This document shows, piece after piece, positions 31,290 to 43,978 of a DNA stretch of 64,000 nt. The stretch covers positions 2,736,501-2,800,500 of the forward strand of contig JAYKKI010000077.1 of NCBI GenBank assembly GCA_039881145.1. The letters run 5' to 3'. The stretch's first letter is position 1; every line of letters begins with the position of its first letter. The notes below the pieces were generated by a model. The model did no database searches. It saw nothing but the letters and a program-made list of their open reading frames with translations, and was not told the origin of the DNA. This DNA is from Druceiella hillmani (Eukaryota > Arthropoda > Insecta > Lepidoptera > Hepialidae). A program made the translations under genes and the position numbers.

Positions 31290-33061
31290 TTATAAATTTT
31301 TATAATTTAAATGAATAAACTGAATAGCTACAATCATGTATGTTATGGTAAATCCCACGAAGTTGAGAAGCAGAGAAGCGCGGAGTTTAAACATATGAAA
31401 TACGTTAAACTGGCCCAGCCCGCTTGCTTTTATAAAATCTTGTATTAACATCATGTGATTGCGGACATCAGAAGCTGTAAGTTAACATTTATTTATTACT
31501 GTCATTATATTTATACAATTACTTTAATTCCATCAAACATATTTTTAAAAATTAACATTTACGGCAATACAAAACTGGATTGAACGCTATATTATTTTGG
31601 CTGGGAAGAAAATTTAAAGCCTATTTTTTTAAGCAATTAGCAGAATTTTGACTTCTAAAACAAATTAAGCAACGAACTAATACTTACGAGGCTTTAAATC
31701 AGTATTTAGTATTATATTACTAAAATACTCACGAATTCGGTTGTCAGCATACAAATTTATTAAAAAGGCTTCAGTATTTTTTATTTCCAAGTACATATTT
31801 TCACTTAAAACGCACATGACAACTAAGTATGTTAAATGATGTATTGGCCAATATGAAGTACTTATAATTGATAGCGTTTCAGAATTCTGTAAAATGAAAA
31901 TTCCTATTGATTAAAATAATGAATTCAAATGGTATTTTCCCGAGAGAGCAATTGTTTTCCGTCTATGTCTCATTAAGCTCTAATGTAATTTTTTACTTTC
32001 GAATCGATTTAATTTTTTTCTCGTTATTTAACTCGATATCAATACATATATTACAATTAGATGTGAAAAAAATTATTAAATATTACTCACAGCATATTTC
32101 ATGATACCAAATATAAAAAATACATAACGTAGAAACACCATGAAAGTGATGATGAAAGTGAATATAAGCTGGAAAAAAGTAATTACAAATTTATACCATA
32201 CACATAATTATTTGATAATTTGTTCAACATAAATAATGTATTATTTTAAACCTGAATTTGGAACATTTTGTTGAAACATCTGCAGACTCGCATGAAAAGT
32301 ATAAAAAAGTTTGACAAATTATGAACACTTTTGTTTTTCAAAGGCAAGATAAGTTTATAAGATATATTCTTAGCGGCGGTGCATTGATGACTGATGGAAA
32401 AGATTTGTGCTGGACGATGTTTTGTAAAGTTTGTTTTCTTTAGAAACAAATTTACTAATTTAAGACGCCTGTTGATACCGGAAACAATCAAACAGAAAAG
32501 AACTATCTCTAAATCGTAAATTAAGCCACGAATAAAACCAACCAAGAACCGTTCAGGTATCAGACCTGAATCGGCTTGGGCAACATTTTTCATAATGGTA
32601 TTGACGATTTTAAAAATTACAATGAGAGTTACTGCAAAAGTGACTGTTGTTTTGTTTTTTAACTTGTCGTTGAGAAACAACTCCCGCCGATACCCTAACC
32701 CAAATAGTTGATTGATTTTATCAAAATTATTGAAAAACTTATTTAACGATTTCTGCCCCCAAAATACGTTGACGCATATAAGATAAAACACATACATATT
32801 TTCAATAAATTTAGTTATATAGAACATGGAGAATCGTTCAGCAGGGTTACGGTAAAGCAGTTCCTCGACATGAGAATATTGTAGAAACGTAATAATAATA
32901 AAGCTGTATATAATTTGAACTTTTGATGATGAACTTGACATATTTTTCAATCTTCTGAATACCCCAAATATGGCCTCGATACTCATTAAAGGCCAGAGCG
33001 TATCTTCAAATGACGTATCTTGACCATTTTGACCCAACACTATGATCTTATTTTTTGGCAT
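31290..33061 (-). CDS. Insect gustatory receptor, gene 1 (intact, 4 exons)
   Basis: Predicted 408-residue chemosensory receptor of the insect Gr family, a seven-transmembrane ligand-gated cation channel of taste neurons. Exons are 33061-32252 (270 codons), 32168-32091 (26 codons), 31886-31733 and 31474-31290, with intron phases 0, 0 and 1. It starts MPKNKIIVLG, has DTLWPLMSIEAIFGV at residues 20-34, a conserved LPLKNKSVHNLSNFF block late in exon 1, and KYA|GTGAGT at the end of exon 2. Exon 3 ends LYADNRI before GTGAGT. The last exon reads GQFNVFHMFKLRASLL and ends with TYMIVAIQF, the TYhhhhhQF family signature, then a TAA stop. There are no internal stops. The first donor (GTTTAA) is weak but falls at the same place as in the paralogs. 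The ligand is unknown. Pseudogene psi-B is its closest relative here. Confidence 0.93.
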
Positions 33062-33258
33062 CTTTAATTTTATTTTTCAGTAAAGCAGATTACGCGTCTA
33101 ACAGAACTTTGTATCGTAAGTGCTAAATGGAAAGTGTCCACCTATAAAAATCGTTATTTAGTGAAGGAGATATACCTCAGTTCTATTTTTGTTCCAATTA
33201 ATTTTTATAAAACATAACCCATTACCGCCCAACCGCTTCAATTTGATCAAAAATACTT

Positions 33259-33723
33259 TCACATTAGAACTTTAAGCCAACTTACATCCCGGTAATAGGA
33301 AGTAGAGTTATTAAGAGTAATCATTAGGGCTTCATTTAGATGGGCCTGGTAACAAGGGCAACCAATTCCACTTAGATAGATCGTTTCAAATGTAATAGCA
33401 ATGTCAAGTGTCACGGCATGTCCCATTGCGATGTAAATGATGACAGTGCTACAGCCCGTGTCTTGGTTTATTACTAGAAGATATAATCGCTTCACTGCTT
33501 TTTCATATCTTTCGTGTCAATATGTTTTATTAAACCTTCTGTTGAAAATGCAATATTCTTGACTTCTATTAGCTATCAGTATTGTCATCGTTAAAGTCGC
33601 TAATGACACACAGTAGTAATTGTATGAAGACATTAATGTCATTGTAATTAAATCTAAACAGTCCTTCTTATTATCGATTGTGATAAGAGTAACATTGAAA
33701 CTATGCAATTGGGTTTGCATCAT
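33259..33723 (-). pseudogene. Possible membrane-protein or chemoreceptor remnant upstream of Gr gene 1
   Basis: A minus-strand frame of about 155 codons is broken by a single in-frame TGA at about 33518. It has hydrophobic segments (SSYNYYCVSLATLTMTILIA and CSTVIIYIAMGHAVTL) and ends YYRD at a GTAAGT donor (about 33285). Its membrane-protein look, the donor, and its place just upstream of a Gr on the same strand suggest a receptor relic. No signature motif proves it, and it does not align clearly with the Grs here. Confidence 0.3.
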
Positions 33724-33949
33724 TAGAAATAAAACATTTTAACAGATACTCGCAAATTTTATTTCATATATATTGGAAAAAATATAATATAAATTATATT
33801 TAATTCTCAGGGTTTTTCTAGTTTTGTGGCGGATTCAATTATATTGTATTGCGATATATAACCTTTTTTGAACAAATTAAATTCTACCAGGTATTCTATC
33901 AGCACCACGTCATTAGCTTTCTGGTACTTAAACCCACTTTAGTTACTAA

Positions 33950-34135
33950 CATCTTTCCTGTACTCAGTCATTGGCATTTTCGTGTGTGGTTAACCCATGT
34001 AACCCACTTTTTATAATTAGTATTTTTCTGCTTCAACCTATCGAAGCCACGTTTTTAAGTCAATAAACATAATTCAATGCAACTTATAGGTTAGATGAGT
34101 TGTTGAAGAGAATTTTCCACAAACATTTTTGAAAA
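33950..34135 (-). mobile_element. Second mariner relic (fragment)
   Basis: The minus strand reads KKWVTWVNHTRKCQ near 34000, matching VTYVNHTCKHQ in the mariner at 8663-9735. The nucleotide sequence GTGTGGTTAACCCATGTAAC also aligns with GTGTGGTTAACGTATGTAAC near 9274. Only the catalytic-domain part is left. It belongs to the same subfamily and is inactive. Confidence 0.7.
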
Positions 34136-34376
34136 GTTCAGAATTTTTTACTAAAAATCATTAGCCAATTCCGTAAAATATTTCCATTACAGTAAAGAGT
34201 TTACTGAGTGCATATTCAATTAATTTTCCTTTGTGAATTTTTTTATGGCAAAACAAATATTTCAATTATACAAATACTTAATTTTTTTATTTAAAAATAC
34301 AATTTTTTGGATAATTGAAATAACAAAATATTATGAACTCATTAAAAGCTTATTTATTTATGTTCGAAAGAAAAGG

Positions 34377-34417
34377 TTTATTCCGTCGCCTAATGTTTGT
34401 GTAGGCGACGGAATAAA
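34377..34417. repeat. 16-bp hairpin
   Basis: TTTATTCCGTCGCCTA at 34377-34392 is the exact reverse complement of 34402-34417, with a nine-base loop. Its role is unknown. Confidence 0.8.
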
Positions 34418-35262
34418 TTTTCCATTTTAATTTCATTAATTTTATAATAGATATTATCTTTTATAAAAAATTACATTTTTATAACAAACGAGTATTTTAT
34501 AACAATTTACTACCTTTCGTATCGTTTTCGACAGACGGCTACGTTTTAACCTACGCGTTACCTTCATTAGGATATCCGACTCGAAAAATATATTTTCAAG
34601 TTACCTTTTTATTATCATTTTTTTTCTTTTTATTCTAAAAAATACTAGTTTGAAATGAATGGGACAATTGTTGATTATGTTCTGCCAAAAATTGGCAATG
34701 AAAGAGAAATGAATGACCGTATACGGTTTCAGCAAAAATTGAAATTTATTAAAGGTCCATTGAAAGTTGCTTTGCCTGTAATAAAAAATGTGGTTCACAT
34801 TAAAGGAGGAAAGCCTAAATCTTCTTCTTCTTTTTAATCTCTACAGCCGCTTGCCGACCGAGGCTGTCTCAGTCAGTTTCCATCATTTTGACCTATCCGA
34901 CTCCACGCTTTTTTATCTGGTTGTCCATATTCTTACCGCTTACTCATATTCTTTAGTCACTTTTCCACCTTCTCAAACAATTTGTGCGTGGTCTGCCTCT
35001 CCTTCTCTTAAACTTGTGATATGTTATATTTATTTCAAAAGTTATTGAATTCACTGGGTTAAAAACCAAAAATTACATCAAGACCAAAACGTCGCTTTAT
35101 ACTAAAATATTAATGTTAGTTAATTAAATAAAGAATTGTTTAATCGAGGACGAACATTTCGATGAAATATCTCCGGGGCTCTGTTTTTTAATTATTAAAT
35201 AGTTTTATTTACACAAATATTACCTAAAAATAATAAACCTTCAATTTCGGTATATTTCACAG

Positions 35263-35265
<3 letters not shown>
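34418..35265. other. No recognised gene
   Basis: Overlapping short frames lie on both strands at 34600-35050. A CTTCTTCTTC tract at 34820 and a C-rich stretch after it could be a repeat end. No family was recognised. Confidence 0.4.

Positions 35266-35330
<65 letters not shown>
35266..35330. repeat. (TA)n microsatellite
   Basis: About 65 bp of pure TA dinucleotides. Confidence 0.95.
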
Positions 35331-35336
<6 letters not shown>

Positions 35337-35868
35337 TTATTTATACTATAATTAAAAAAAATGTGACAACAACAAAAACATTTAGTGTTGTAATATTCAT
35401 TTCTAAAAGTAAATGAACTTATGTTACGGTTTATATGGCGTTACATCAAGTAATATGAAAGAATGCGGGTTATTTTATATCGACAAGAATAGTTGAACAT
35501 TGTGAACATGATCATTTAAGATATTCTCTAAAAAAGTAAAGGGATTCGAAATTATTTTGAGACAATCCTAAGTTGCTACACGATCGTGTTAGTAAGGTGT
35601 TACAAGTAAAGGTTTAGTTTTATTTTTGTTTATGTATTTTTATAATTATTTTAATTTCCATACTTTCATTAGCGTTTCACGTTGTCAAAGTCAAAGCGAA
35701 ATAACGAAAATGAAACAACTGAAGTAGTTAGGTATAACTAAGCAAACAGTAGACAACGTGTAGAGACACGATGTTTCCTGCAGAGTACTATCGTTAGTGT
35801 CGCTCAACAGTTTCCCCTCCCCACCATGGCGCTCAATCCTCGATATATTTATTTAAGTCTTGTACGAA

Positions 35869-35972
35869 CAAATAATATGCCACAGTGTGTTTGTTGCACC
35901 AAATTATTTTAGAGTGACTAAAGGCACCTAAAATGATTTTTCCCGGGCAAACAAACTGTGGCATATTATTTG
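35869..35972. repeat. MITE-like foldback with 17-bp inverted ends
   Basis: CAAATAATATGCCACAG at 35869-35885 is repeated in inverted form at 35956-35972, and the similarity extends inward (GTTTGTT against AACAAAC). The unit is 104 bp with no coding content, which fits a miniature inverted-repeat element or a structured RNA. A target-site duplication was not clear. Confidence 0.75.
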
Positions 35973-38900
35973 ACTTATAAAGTACTAATAACGTGAGCAT
36001 TTAAAAGAAAACCGTTTGAAAATGTTTTAAAAAAAACGGTTTTTATCATACTTTATTTCTTACAACCCTTATTGGTTATTTGAAAATGATTCGTCATAAT
36101 GATTAATTCATTATCTTGTCTCCAGGCGCATATTTTTGCTTTTACAATGATTGAAAAAGTAGGATCGTCATTTTGAATTGTTTTATTCCAATGTAACTAT
36201 GTTATTTCCTAAATTGGTGCATGTATACATAAGTACAATGTGTCAGTGTATATAGGTAATTAATAGGTAAGAGCGTTGTCCTAAGTGGATAGTCGACTTT
36301 TGAACCTATAAAGAAAAACAATATCAAAATATGTTAGAAAAAACTGAATATGCGTACTTTATCGAGTAATTTTTTTAAAATAATTGGCACAGATGACTTA
36401 GTAACAAACAGATAGGAATAATAAAATAGACGTTTGATATCCACCATTGCGTTTTACTTTCACTTTAAGAGAAATATACATTTCGAGTTTCATATCAATT
36501 CTAAACCTCTCTGATGGTAAATATCAGTTGGCCCTTGATATCTTGAGCGTCGAGGACAGGATTTGAAAGGAAATGAGCATTTGCTCCCTCATACGCTCCT
36601 ATCACCATACTTGAGACTTTTATTTAACAGCAACTCAAATGGAAATTGTAAGTATATGAAGTTTAATTTGAGGAACATTAAATCACGTTGATTTCTATTA
36701 TATGGATCCTTGAATATTTAGAAATTAAATGTTATAATTCGTAATTGCATGAGACATATTTCACAAATTACAATACAAGTACCTTAACAATATGATAACG
36801 AAAAAAAATTAAAAACAGCACATATAACAGCAACACACATAACTTTACAAACTAAAAAAAATTAAAAACAACACATATAACAGCATCATAGCTAAAATAA
36901 TTTATTTCACAAATGGTTATAACAGTAAACATACAATTAATGACATCATTATTCCATGATCATAGGAAATGTTATTGAGACAGCATTAACGATCTATTAA
37001 CTCGTGATATCTTATATTTAGTTTTCTCTATAAGGTGTCGTTCAGCACACTTCAGATTCCATGAATATATTTAAAAACTTCCTTATTCACGTGTGCTCGA
37101 TGAGTAAATCGTAATTTCCATTTTCCATTAAATATTAATCCATATCTTAGCTTCTTACTGTTACGTAACGATCAACAATTGGTATTCTAACCTTTGAAAA
37201 CTTTTTACGTTTGGAGAAATATACTCTTCAAGATTTTACCACTGATCACATCAGTTTTACCGACTGGGAAATTTAATAGTATAAATAATTTGACGGTACA
37301 AACCTAATAAAAATAATCGTATTATTTGTGTTCTCCTTTCCCAGGAGCCACTTGTTATAGTCATTTTGAACATATTGTAGATGGATTTCAAGTATACTCG
37401 TATTTCTTACAACAAACATAATCTGAAATAAAATGTCACGAGTTAGTATAATTTTAAGTTGTTCATTTTCTGACTTCTTCGATAATTGTTTAATTATACT
37501 TTTTGTCTTTAGACATTTTGTGTATGTGATGCATTCAAATGTTCAATGTTTTTGTGTAAATCGTTTGGGCAGTACATTGGGCGAAGGTTTTTATCTAATA
37601 TATGAATTTTCCATAACAAGGTATTCATGATTATACGAAAATTTCAATTTCATAAATTTGCATCTTTAGACATTGATAACAAATAATTATTAATTTAAAT
37701 ATAGATTCATTTATTGACCGGCAAATAATAAAAGTTCTTGATTACTGCAAATGGAGAGGAAGCTGAAATTTAGTATTGAAATTGATTGAACATCTAAATG
37801 AAAATTCCAAAATTAGTAAAATCGCATTGCGTTAGATGCGAATTTTTACAAACATATTCATCCAATTTCATTTTTATTTTAATTTCACGGAAAAACTTAT
37901 ATTTGATGAATTCTTATAGGGATTGCAAGACCATCCTAACTTGGTTAAACGTTCTGTTCATTTCAAACTTTTAAAGAGAATTCGAAAGTATTATTTCATG
38001 ATAACAAATTATATATAAATACGTAATTTTTTGTCATAAAAATAGGATGTTTGTTTAACATTTTTAATCCCATTTCTGGCTTAATAAAATATGTAGTATC
38101 TATGTCTTACTAAAGATCGCCTAAATAAAATAAATGTTTTTCAAAATTAGTGTATTCGCTTTATTGTGGACCACAAAAATATCAATCACTACTTATTTCT
38201 GATATGTACTTATTTCTGTATCATGAACTCCACAAGTCGATAAACCTATTCACTAGATATATTAAAAGTTATAGAGTAAATTAAACTCAGTTATTTCAAG
38301 TACTCCACTGATATGGTGAAAAAAGGTTAAAAGTTGATATTGAGAGATGCCAAATGTCACCATTTCTTGTTTGTTTTTAGGTACGTCACGGCAAAACCAC
38401 TAACTGCATTAATTTGACAGAGACATTCATAGCGACAATTATTGGAATTCAGATTAAAAACGTCTGAATCAATAGAATATTCCGTGTAAGGTTTAGAAAT
38501 TAATCATTTGTGTCCAAGTTATGTGAGCCGATTAACAATAGCCATCAAAAAGACATTAAGAAAAAATTACGAGTGGCGAACTTTATTTTGTATAAATGAA
38601 TCCGTACACACTTGCATACATTAAGACTTGCATAATTAAGAAATTATGCATACATATAACATTTTCAGATTCAACATTTAGTCGCACTGATACGAGTTTA
38701 AAAGTGTTTTAAACAAGAGACGACGAGAGATTTAGTAATAAATGAAAACATATTTTCTAGTTCCGGTTTGTTTAGAAAAAATTGAATCAAAATTGTGTCA
38801 ATGAACAATAACCCTTGTAAAGTAACCGCAGATATAGCTTTTCTCCAATTTTCAGGTTTTACACGGATATTTCACAATTTTAAATTTTTGCTGTTTTGTA

Positions 38901-41900
38901 CATGAAATGATTTATGTTAAAAATATTACTTTGCTAGGTACACTAGAAGTGGTTGATCGGATTGATGATTTGTCGGTGAGTCAGTGCGTCCGTATCTCGA
39001 AACTAAGTAAAGAGGAATGCATGAGACTTAGGATCCGAAATTGTTTGGTAGACCAGTCAAATATTTATTATAAAACAGTTTTGATAACTATTAACAATTT
39101 CGGATATTGCTCGTTGCGATCAGTAATTAGTCACTTAAAATTGTGAATCAAAACACCTCTTCTTATCAAGACAACATTGAAATAGAAATCTTCGTAAAGC
39201 TTCAAAACAAATCTCTAAAAGTGTTTAGTTAATCATGGGCCCGCTTACTAAAAGGCTACGAATATACTTCCAAATTTATATTAGATCGGATGCATGATGT
39301 AGAAACTATCGAATTACAGAAATTATTATAAATTTGGAAAGTTCCGGAAACCTAAGATGCAATATAAATGAGTGACGTCTCTTCGGCTATTAGTAAAACA
39401 TCAAGGTAATCCCTTGGATACATACCAAGAAACCAGCTACTTTACTGGACTTGGTGTTCGATCGTTTAAAGACCTGGTAAATCTCCATTTGTTCATCAAA
39501 AATATTCATACAGTTTCACCCAAATATCGCAACCTACCGCCTGCTTTATTTGTATATGACGGTAATAATGTTGACCTGTAAAGTTAGATTACTGTCAAAT
39601 ACTTTTGAATTATTCACGCGAAAAAGCGACTATCAATCGAGAATTGGGTTTCACGATTAGGTACTGCTAAGGCATTGCGCTGATTGCGTCACATATTTTA
39701 GAAAACTTCTCAGCTGATAAGAAACCACAAACCACTCAATCTATAATTTTATATATTACCCTTGTAACTATTATTGAGTAAATAGCTTTTAAAGAATTGC
39801 GCAATTATTTTTTATCGGTCCTAATTATTATAAGTGCTTAAATTGTTTGTACATATCTAGAATCCCAAGTGGTTTATTTCACATATTGTTGTAAAGAAAC
39901 TAGAGAAGGAGAAGTGTTTGCTTTATTGTTTCAGATTCATAACTATAAATTCACACTCTACCGAACACATAATCTTCCCTCCACTATTTTTGCTCAGAAA
40001 TAATTCGAAAATTTTTACGTAGCACATTCAAGCAAATAGTGCTATTGAAAATAATGAGACCAGATGGCGGGCCGCTTGAACAAGATAAAGTTATAAGACC
40101 CTAGGTGATGCGATTACTATCATACGGATAAAAATAATCGTACCGGTTATTGATAGCTTGCTGTTACTTTGTACCGAGAGGTCTCTTCATACAAAAAATA
40201 AACTTCTTTAGTATTAATCTCTTTTCAATCGATTTCATATTTACGGAATATAAATAATATACTGAGGTTAGTTTTACATTAATCTTGAACATTTTAAATT
40301 TTTTCAATAACTTCTTACTAGGAAATGAAAAAAAATACTCAGCGACAGATACAGAACCTTGAATGGGATATTAATTGAACATGGTTTGAAAGTTTCGAAT
40401 ACATAAACGTGATTTCTATCGTTATATATAGACTATTCTTAGATCTTCAACCGATCACCGGAAGTGCAGCTAAATAAATAAGAGTTCCGAAACGAAAAAA
40501 TACTAACCAAAGAAAAAAGAATAAAATCTGTTATCAGTTTCATAGGAAAGAAACTTTAATATTTTGAGATAAAAAAAATATCAAGTACCGTTAATAGGGT
40601 CCAAAAACTACAAGCAGTCTTTATTTCTACTTTTATAGAAAAACATATTATAACAGTTTTCCTTAAAATCAATTTTTTTCTATTCTGAAATATTATTTAT
40701 TTCTTTGAAGTGTAGTAGTCACCAAATATTTTGTAGATTCAACTGGTTTTTCATATACATAAGAAAAAGTTGAAAATAGATATTGATGAGAAACATAATG
40801 CGCATTAGTTAAAATAGTTTTAAGAAATATTATTTTCGATTGGCACGAACGAGTAACGTAAATACGTTTTTATTTCCTTTTTCTACCCGCTGGTTTCATG
40901 ACACTTCATGAATTATTTATTATTAGAAAACTAAATCGTAAAATGCCGACACTTTGAAAATAGCACCTAAAAATATATATCAAATTCAACCAATTTTCCT
41001 TTTTGAAATATTTTAGTATGAAACATGGAGCCCGGTTTATAAAAGGTGCTCTTATTGCGATAAACCCCCGTGGCAGCCCTTTTATGTATTTATGGCTAGT
41101 GCGTATAGTCTAATCAAATATAGAACGATATCACAACGATGCTCCGGAATATTCGGTGGTTTACGTAAACGATAAAACACTTGTTATCATATAAAATTAA
41201 CATATTTGTTTAAGAAAAAAAATTCGAAAAAAACATACTTATAATCAAGAATTAAGATGAGTTAAATTACTATGGGTATTATAGCAAATAGTTCAAATAA
41301 AGTAATCAATACGTCTCACTTACACATAAACAACACATTTAATGCACATTCAACTAATGAAATTATACGATAATTGACGAAAAGCAGGTAACGATAATAT
41401 AATGGTCTATATAATGATCAGTTGAACGCCAATATAAATATTAAGAAATATCAAGGATAAATGGTGAATTTTTTTCATTTGTGGGCTTCATGAAATTAGA
41501 TCTTCGCACCGCAACTTTTCCTCTAATAATTCGTTATTTGACCACAGTTTAACTTTTTTACTTTGGAAGTAATTTAACATCCATGGAAGTAGTTACATTC
41601 ATATTTATAACAATAGTAGTTTTAATGGAAAAATTTAAGTTAAAGTTACATGTTTGAAAGCTTCCAAATAAAATAGTATATTGATAATATCAAATTATGT
41701 TTAAAATTCGCTAATAAATAGCCATAGAATTCTTTTTCCTATGAAAAATACACCGACATAATACTACTCTAAGTAGGATCCGCGACAGATACTTCAACGA
41801 TTTTTTTTTCAATATCCGGATGTCTTTCCGGATTGATTCAACAAACCGACAAAATAAAAGTCTACGACCAGAATAGCAATATTGGTACATCCGTCACGCC

Positions 41901-42180
41901 GAAGCTTCATTACCGTCAGCTCAGCCATTTAGGATAATGGTGACACATTTTTCATTATAAAAACAAGCTATTTTTGCAAAGAAATATTCCAAGATTAGCA
42001 AAATTAGTACGTGCAAAAGCGCAAAGCTAGGGTTAGGACTACAACTTGATACGGTTAATTAATTATAAACTCAATACAAATGTTTCAAAAGACTTCTAGT
42101 CTTTCTAGTATACTCTTGACAATAAAACTTCCGTCTAGCTAATAAATTGGTAACACGACAAAAACTAATTGAAACCAACT
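35973..42180. other. No recognised feature (about 6 kb)
   Basis: AT-rich sequence. Short open frames at 37433-37630, 38907-39146 and 39372-39581 have no domain, splice or homology support that I can see. No transposon or RNA gene was recognised. Confidence 0.5.
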
Positions 42181-42186
42181 GCCTAA

Positions 42187-42450
42187 TTGTTCAGTAGTAG
42201 TCTAACAAAAGTAACTGAATATTTTGATAAAGACTTGCATATTGCGAATTTCCACAACTCCGACGCAACAGTACAATTCATCAACATTACGAATAATTTG
42301 TTTTACATATTCAATTCACGAAAGTTTCCTGGTATCGACTTTAAAGCTGAAATCAACAAGGAAAATTAATCTAAGTATTTTACATTCCTGGAAATTAACA
42401 TGTATATTAAAAAAGACAAGTGGTATTTCGAGAGCAGCAGAGGGTAATGT
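42187..42450 (+). pseudogene. P-element transposase C-terminal fragment
   Basis: The plus strand reads VTEYFDKDLHIANFHNSDAT, then VQFINITNNLFYIFNSRKFP, then a stop and a short continuation (SKYFTFLEINMY). The DATVxFI...NSR block is typical of the C-terminal domain of P-element/THAP9-type transposases. It is on the opposite strand from the relic at 22349-24956 and represents a different part of the protein, so it is a separate insertion. Confidence 0.6.
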
Positions 42451-42534
42451 GCACCAGAAAAAACAGGTTTTATGCAGTAGAATGTGTGCGTAAACGACAT
42501 AAAGAAATTGTAGCGGAGATTAATAAAGGAATCG

Positions 42535-42612
42535 AATATGGGTCCCCGCGGTGAACCGCACCGTCAAAGGTCGTATACATTATGATCAGCCCAACACACC
42601 ACGGCGACGACC
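42535..42612 (-). repeat. tRNA-derived SINE head (degraded)
   Basis: Read on the minus strand, CGTGGTGTGTTGGGCTGA resembles a tRNA A box, and GGTTCACCGCGGGGA follows at about the right distance. It matches the better-preserved copy at 57948-58013 at the A box and in the CACCGCGGGGA string. It is a repeat head, not a functional tRNA gene. Confidence 0.45.
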
Positions 42613-42865
42613 TTATACCCTACGAAAACCCAAAAAATCCTAAAAAAATATTCTTATCTGTCATGACAATTTTTCGGTCAATTTTGGAGGAAAATTTAAA
42701 ATGTTTTCGAGAAAATATAACTTGACTCTTTTGTTATTAAAATAAGTCAAATAGTCATTTCTCTAGACTTCTGAAGAGAACTAGTGCAAGCAAATTAGGA
42801 AATTTGAATTCTAATAAAGTTGTTAGAGTAACAACATGTGTGGGCATATATATGTGGGCATATAA

Positions 42866-42906
42866 CCACGACCTAGATTTCGTTGTATTACAATATCTTC
42901 AGGTAG
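42866..42906 (-). ncRNA. Hammerhead-ribozyme-like motif, copy A
   Basis: On the minus strand: stem I strand CTAC, core CTGAAGA, stem II with TTGT/ACAA pairing, GAA, stem III ATC/GGT closed by TA, then C at the predicted cleavage position and stem I strand GTGG. Only the outer stem II pair (A opposite C) is mismatched. It lies in the terminal repeat of the Penelope-like element, where hammerheads are known to occur. Confidence 0.55.
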
Positions 42907-42964
42907 GCTATTAGCAAAGATTAACTCTTAGGAACATCCAACAACATTTATATATTTCAAAAAA

Positions 42965-43345
42965 CAATAGGGGAAGCCTTTGTGAATACTCATTAATTAT
43001 GGAGTCAGTAAATGTGTCTTTACTAAATATACTAAATTTACGTTTATAATTTTTGCGTTCTATTGTGATATCTAAAAAGTTTAGTTTATTATCGGATTCT
43101 ACTTCTAAAGTGAATTTGATATTGTTGTGTAGGGAGTTAGTAAAGTTAACAAAACTGGTCTCACTGTCGGTATGTACCTTTCCAGCAGATAAAGATGTCG
43201 TCTACGTATCTATAACAGTATACTACATTGTTCGATAATTTACTGTTTAAGAGGCTGGTTTCTAGATTGTTCATGAATAGCTCGGTTAACAGAGGACTCA
43301 CTTTGCAAAACACCTCATTGAAAATAATCGTCACTCTCATACCGA
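42965..43345 (-). pseudogene. Penelope-like reverse transcriptase fragment
   Basis: The minus strand reads VSPLLTELFMNNLETSLLN, then VVYCYRYVDDIFICWKGTY with the catalytic YVDD (about 43190-43210). After a frameshift come NSLHNNIKFTLEVESDNKLN and FLDITIERKNYK, then DTFTDSIINEYS. The order YVDD, FT.E.E....FLD and TDS is that of Penelope-type reverse transcriptases. One frameshift and truncation at both ends make it inactive. Confidence 0.75.
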
Positions 43346-43500
43346 CAATGCTCCCTATATATTACAAATAAATACAAAAGGGAATAAACTTAACATCTTA
43401 GAAATATTAGAAATAAACAGACGTAAAAAAGACACTAACATTAATATTTTAAATGAACAACTAAATATAATATCATCACCCATAGTTAATGTCTTCTAGA
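43335..43500 (+). pseudogene. Penelope-like ORF, region after the reverse transcriptase
   Basis: The plus strand reads GNKLNILEILEINRRKKD and then LNEQLNIISSPIVNVF before a stop. From memory this matches the C-terminal, nuclease-side region of Penelope-like proteins (LNILE.LEI...., then LN.Q......SP). It is in inverted orientation relative to the neighbouring reverse transcriptase piece. Confidence 0.55.
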
Positions 43501-43873
43501 CATAACATAGTTATACAACATTGATACTGCAGTACACTTACAATTGTTTCAGCTCTGCTACACATCTAAATATAAAAAAAATTAAAAAATTAATAAATAA
43601 ATAAATGAAAATATAAACAAATAAATAAATAAATAAAACGGGAGATATGTATAATTAGTGGTCAAATCTTGATCTAACTTTATATATTTTTGAGAATAAT
43701 ATCCATTTAATTTTATTATATGCACCGGAATATTTGCATTGTATAACCTCATAGAATACCATCAATTTAATTTATTACCCCCACCAAAATACTTGTATAT
43801 TATATAACTTTCGAAAGTATAATAAAATCTAAAGGCCGTTGGATGTTCCTAAGAGTTAATCTTTCCTAATAGC

Positions 43874-43911
43874 CCACCTGGAGATGTTGTAATACAATGA
43901 AACCTAGGTAA
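43874..43911 (+). ncRNA. Hammerhead-like motif, copy B (decayed)
   Basis: Same terminal repeat on the plus strand, with CTGGAGA in place of CTGAAGA and with the cleavage-site TC and GTGG lost after ACCTAGG. It should be inactive. Confidence 0.4.
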
Positions 43912-43978
43912 AGAACTCGTAGTAAAGAACTTAAAGAAAGTAGAAATAATACTACATCATGTAGTTTCATTAAATTGT

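Larger units (their letters stand above)
42862..43978. mobile_element. Penelope-like retroelement, two fragments arranged as an inverted repeat
   Basis: The left half, on the minus strand, carries reverse transcriptase. The right half, on the plus strand, carries the region downstream of it. Both halves end in the same non-coding terminal repeat, so 42862-42946 and 43836-43978 are inverted copies sharing GTTGGATGTTCCTAAGAGTT. This arrangement is known for Penelope-like elements, whose insertions often have inverted or tandem pseudo-LTRs. No intact ORF remains. The (AATA)-rich tract at 43591-43638 lies between the right coding fragment and its terminal repeat. Confidence 0.75.
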
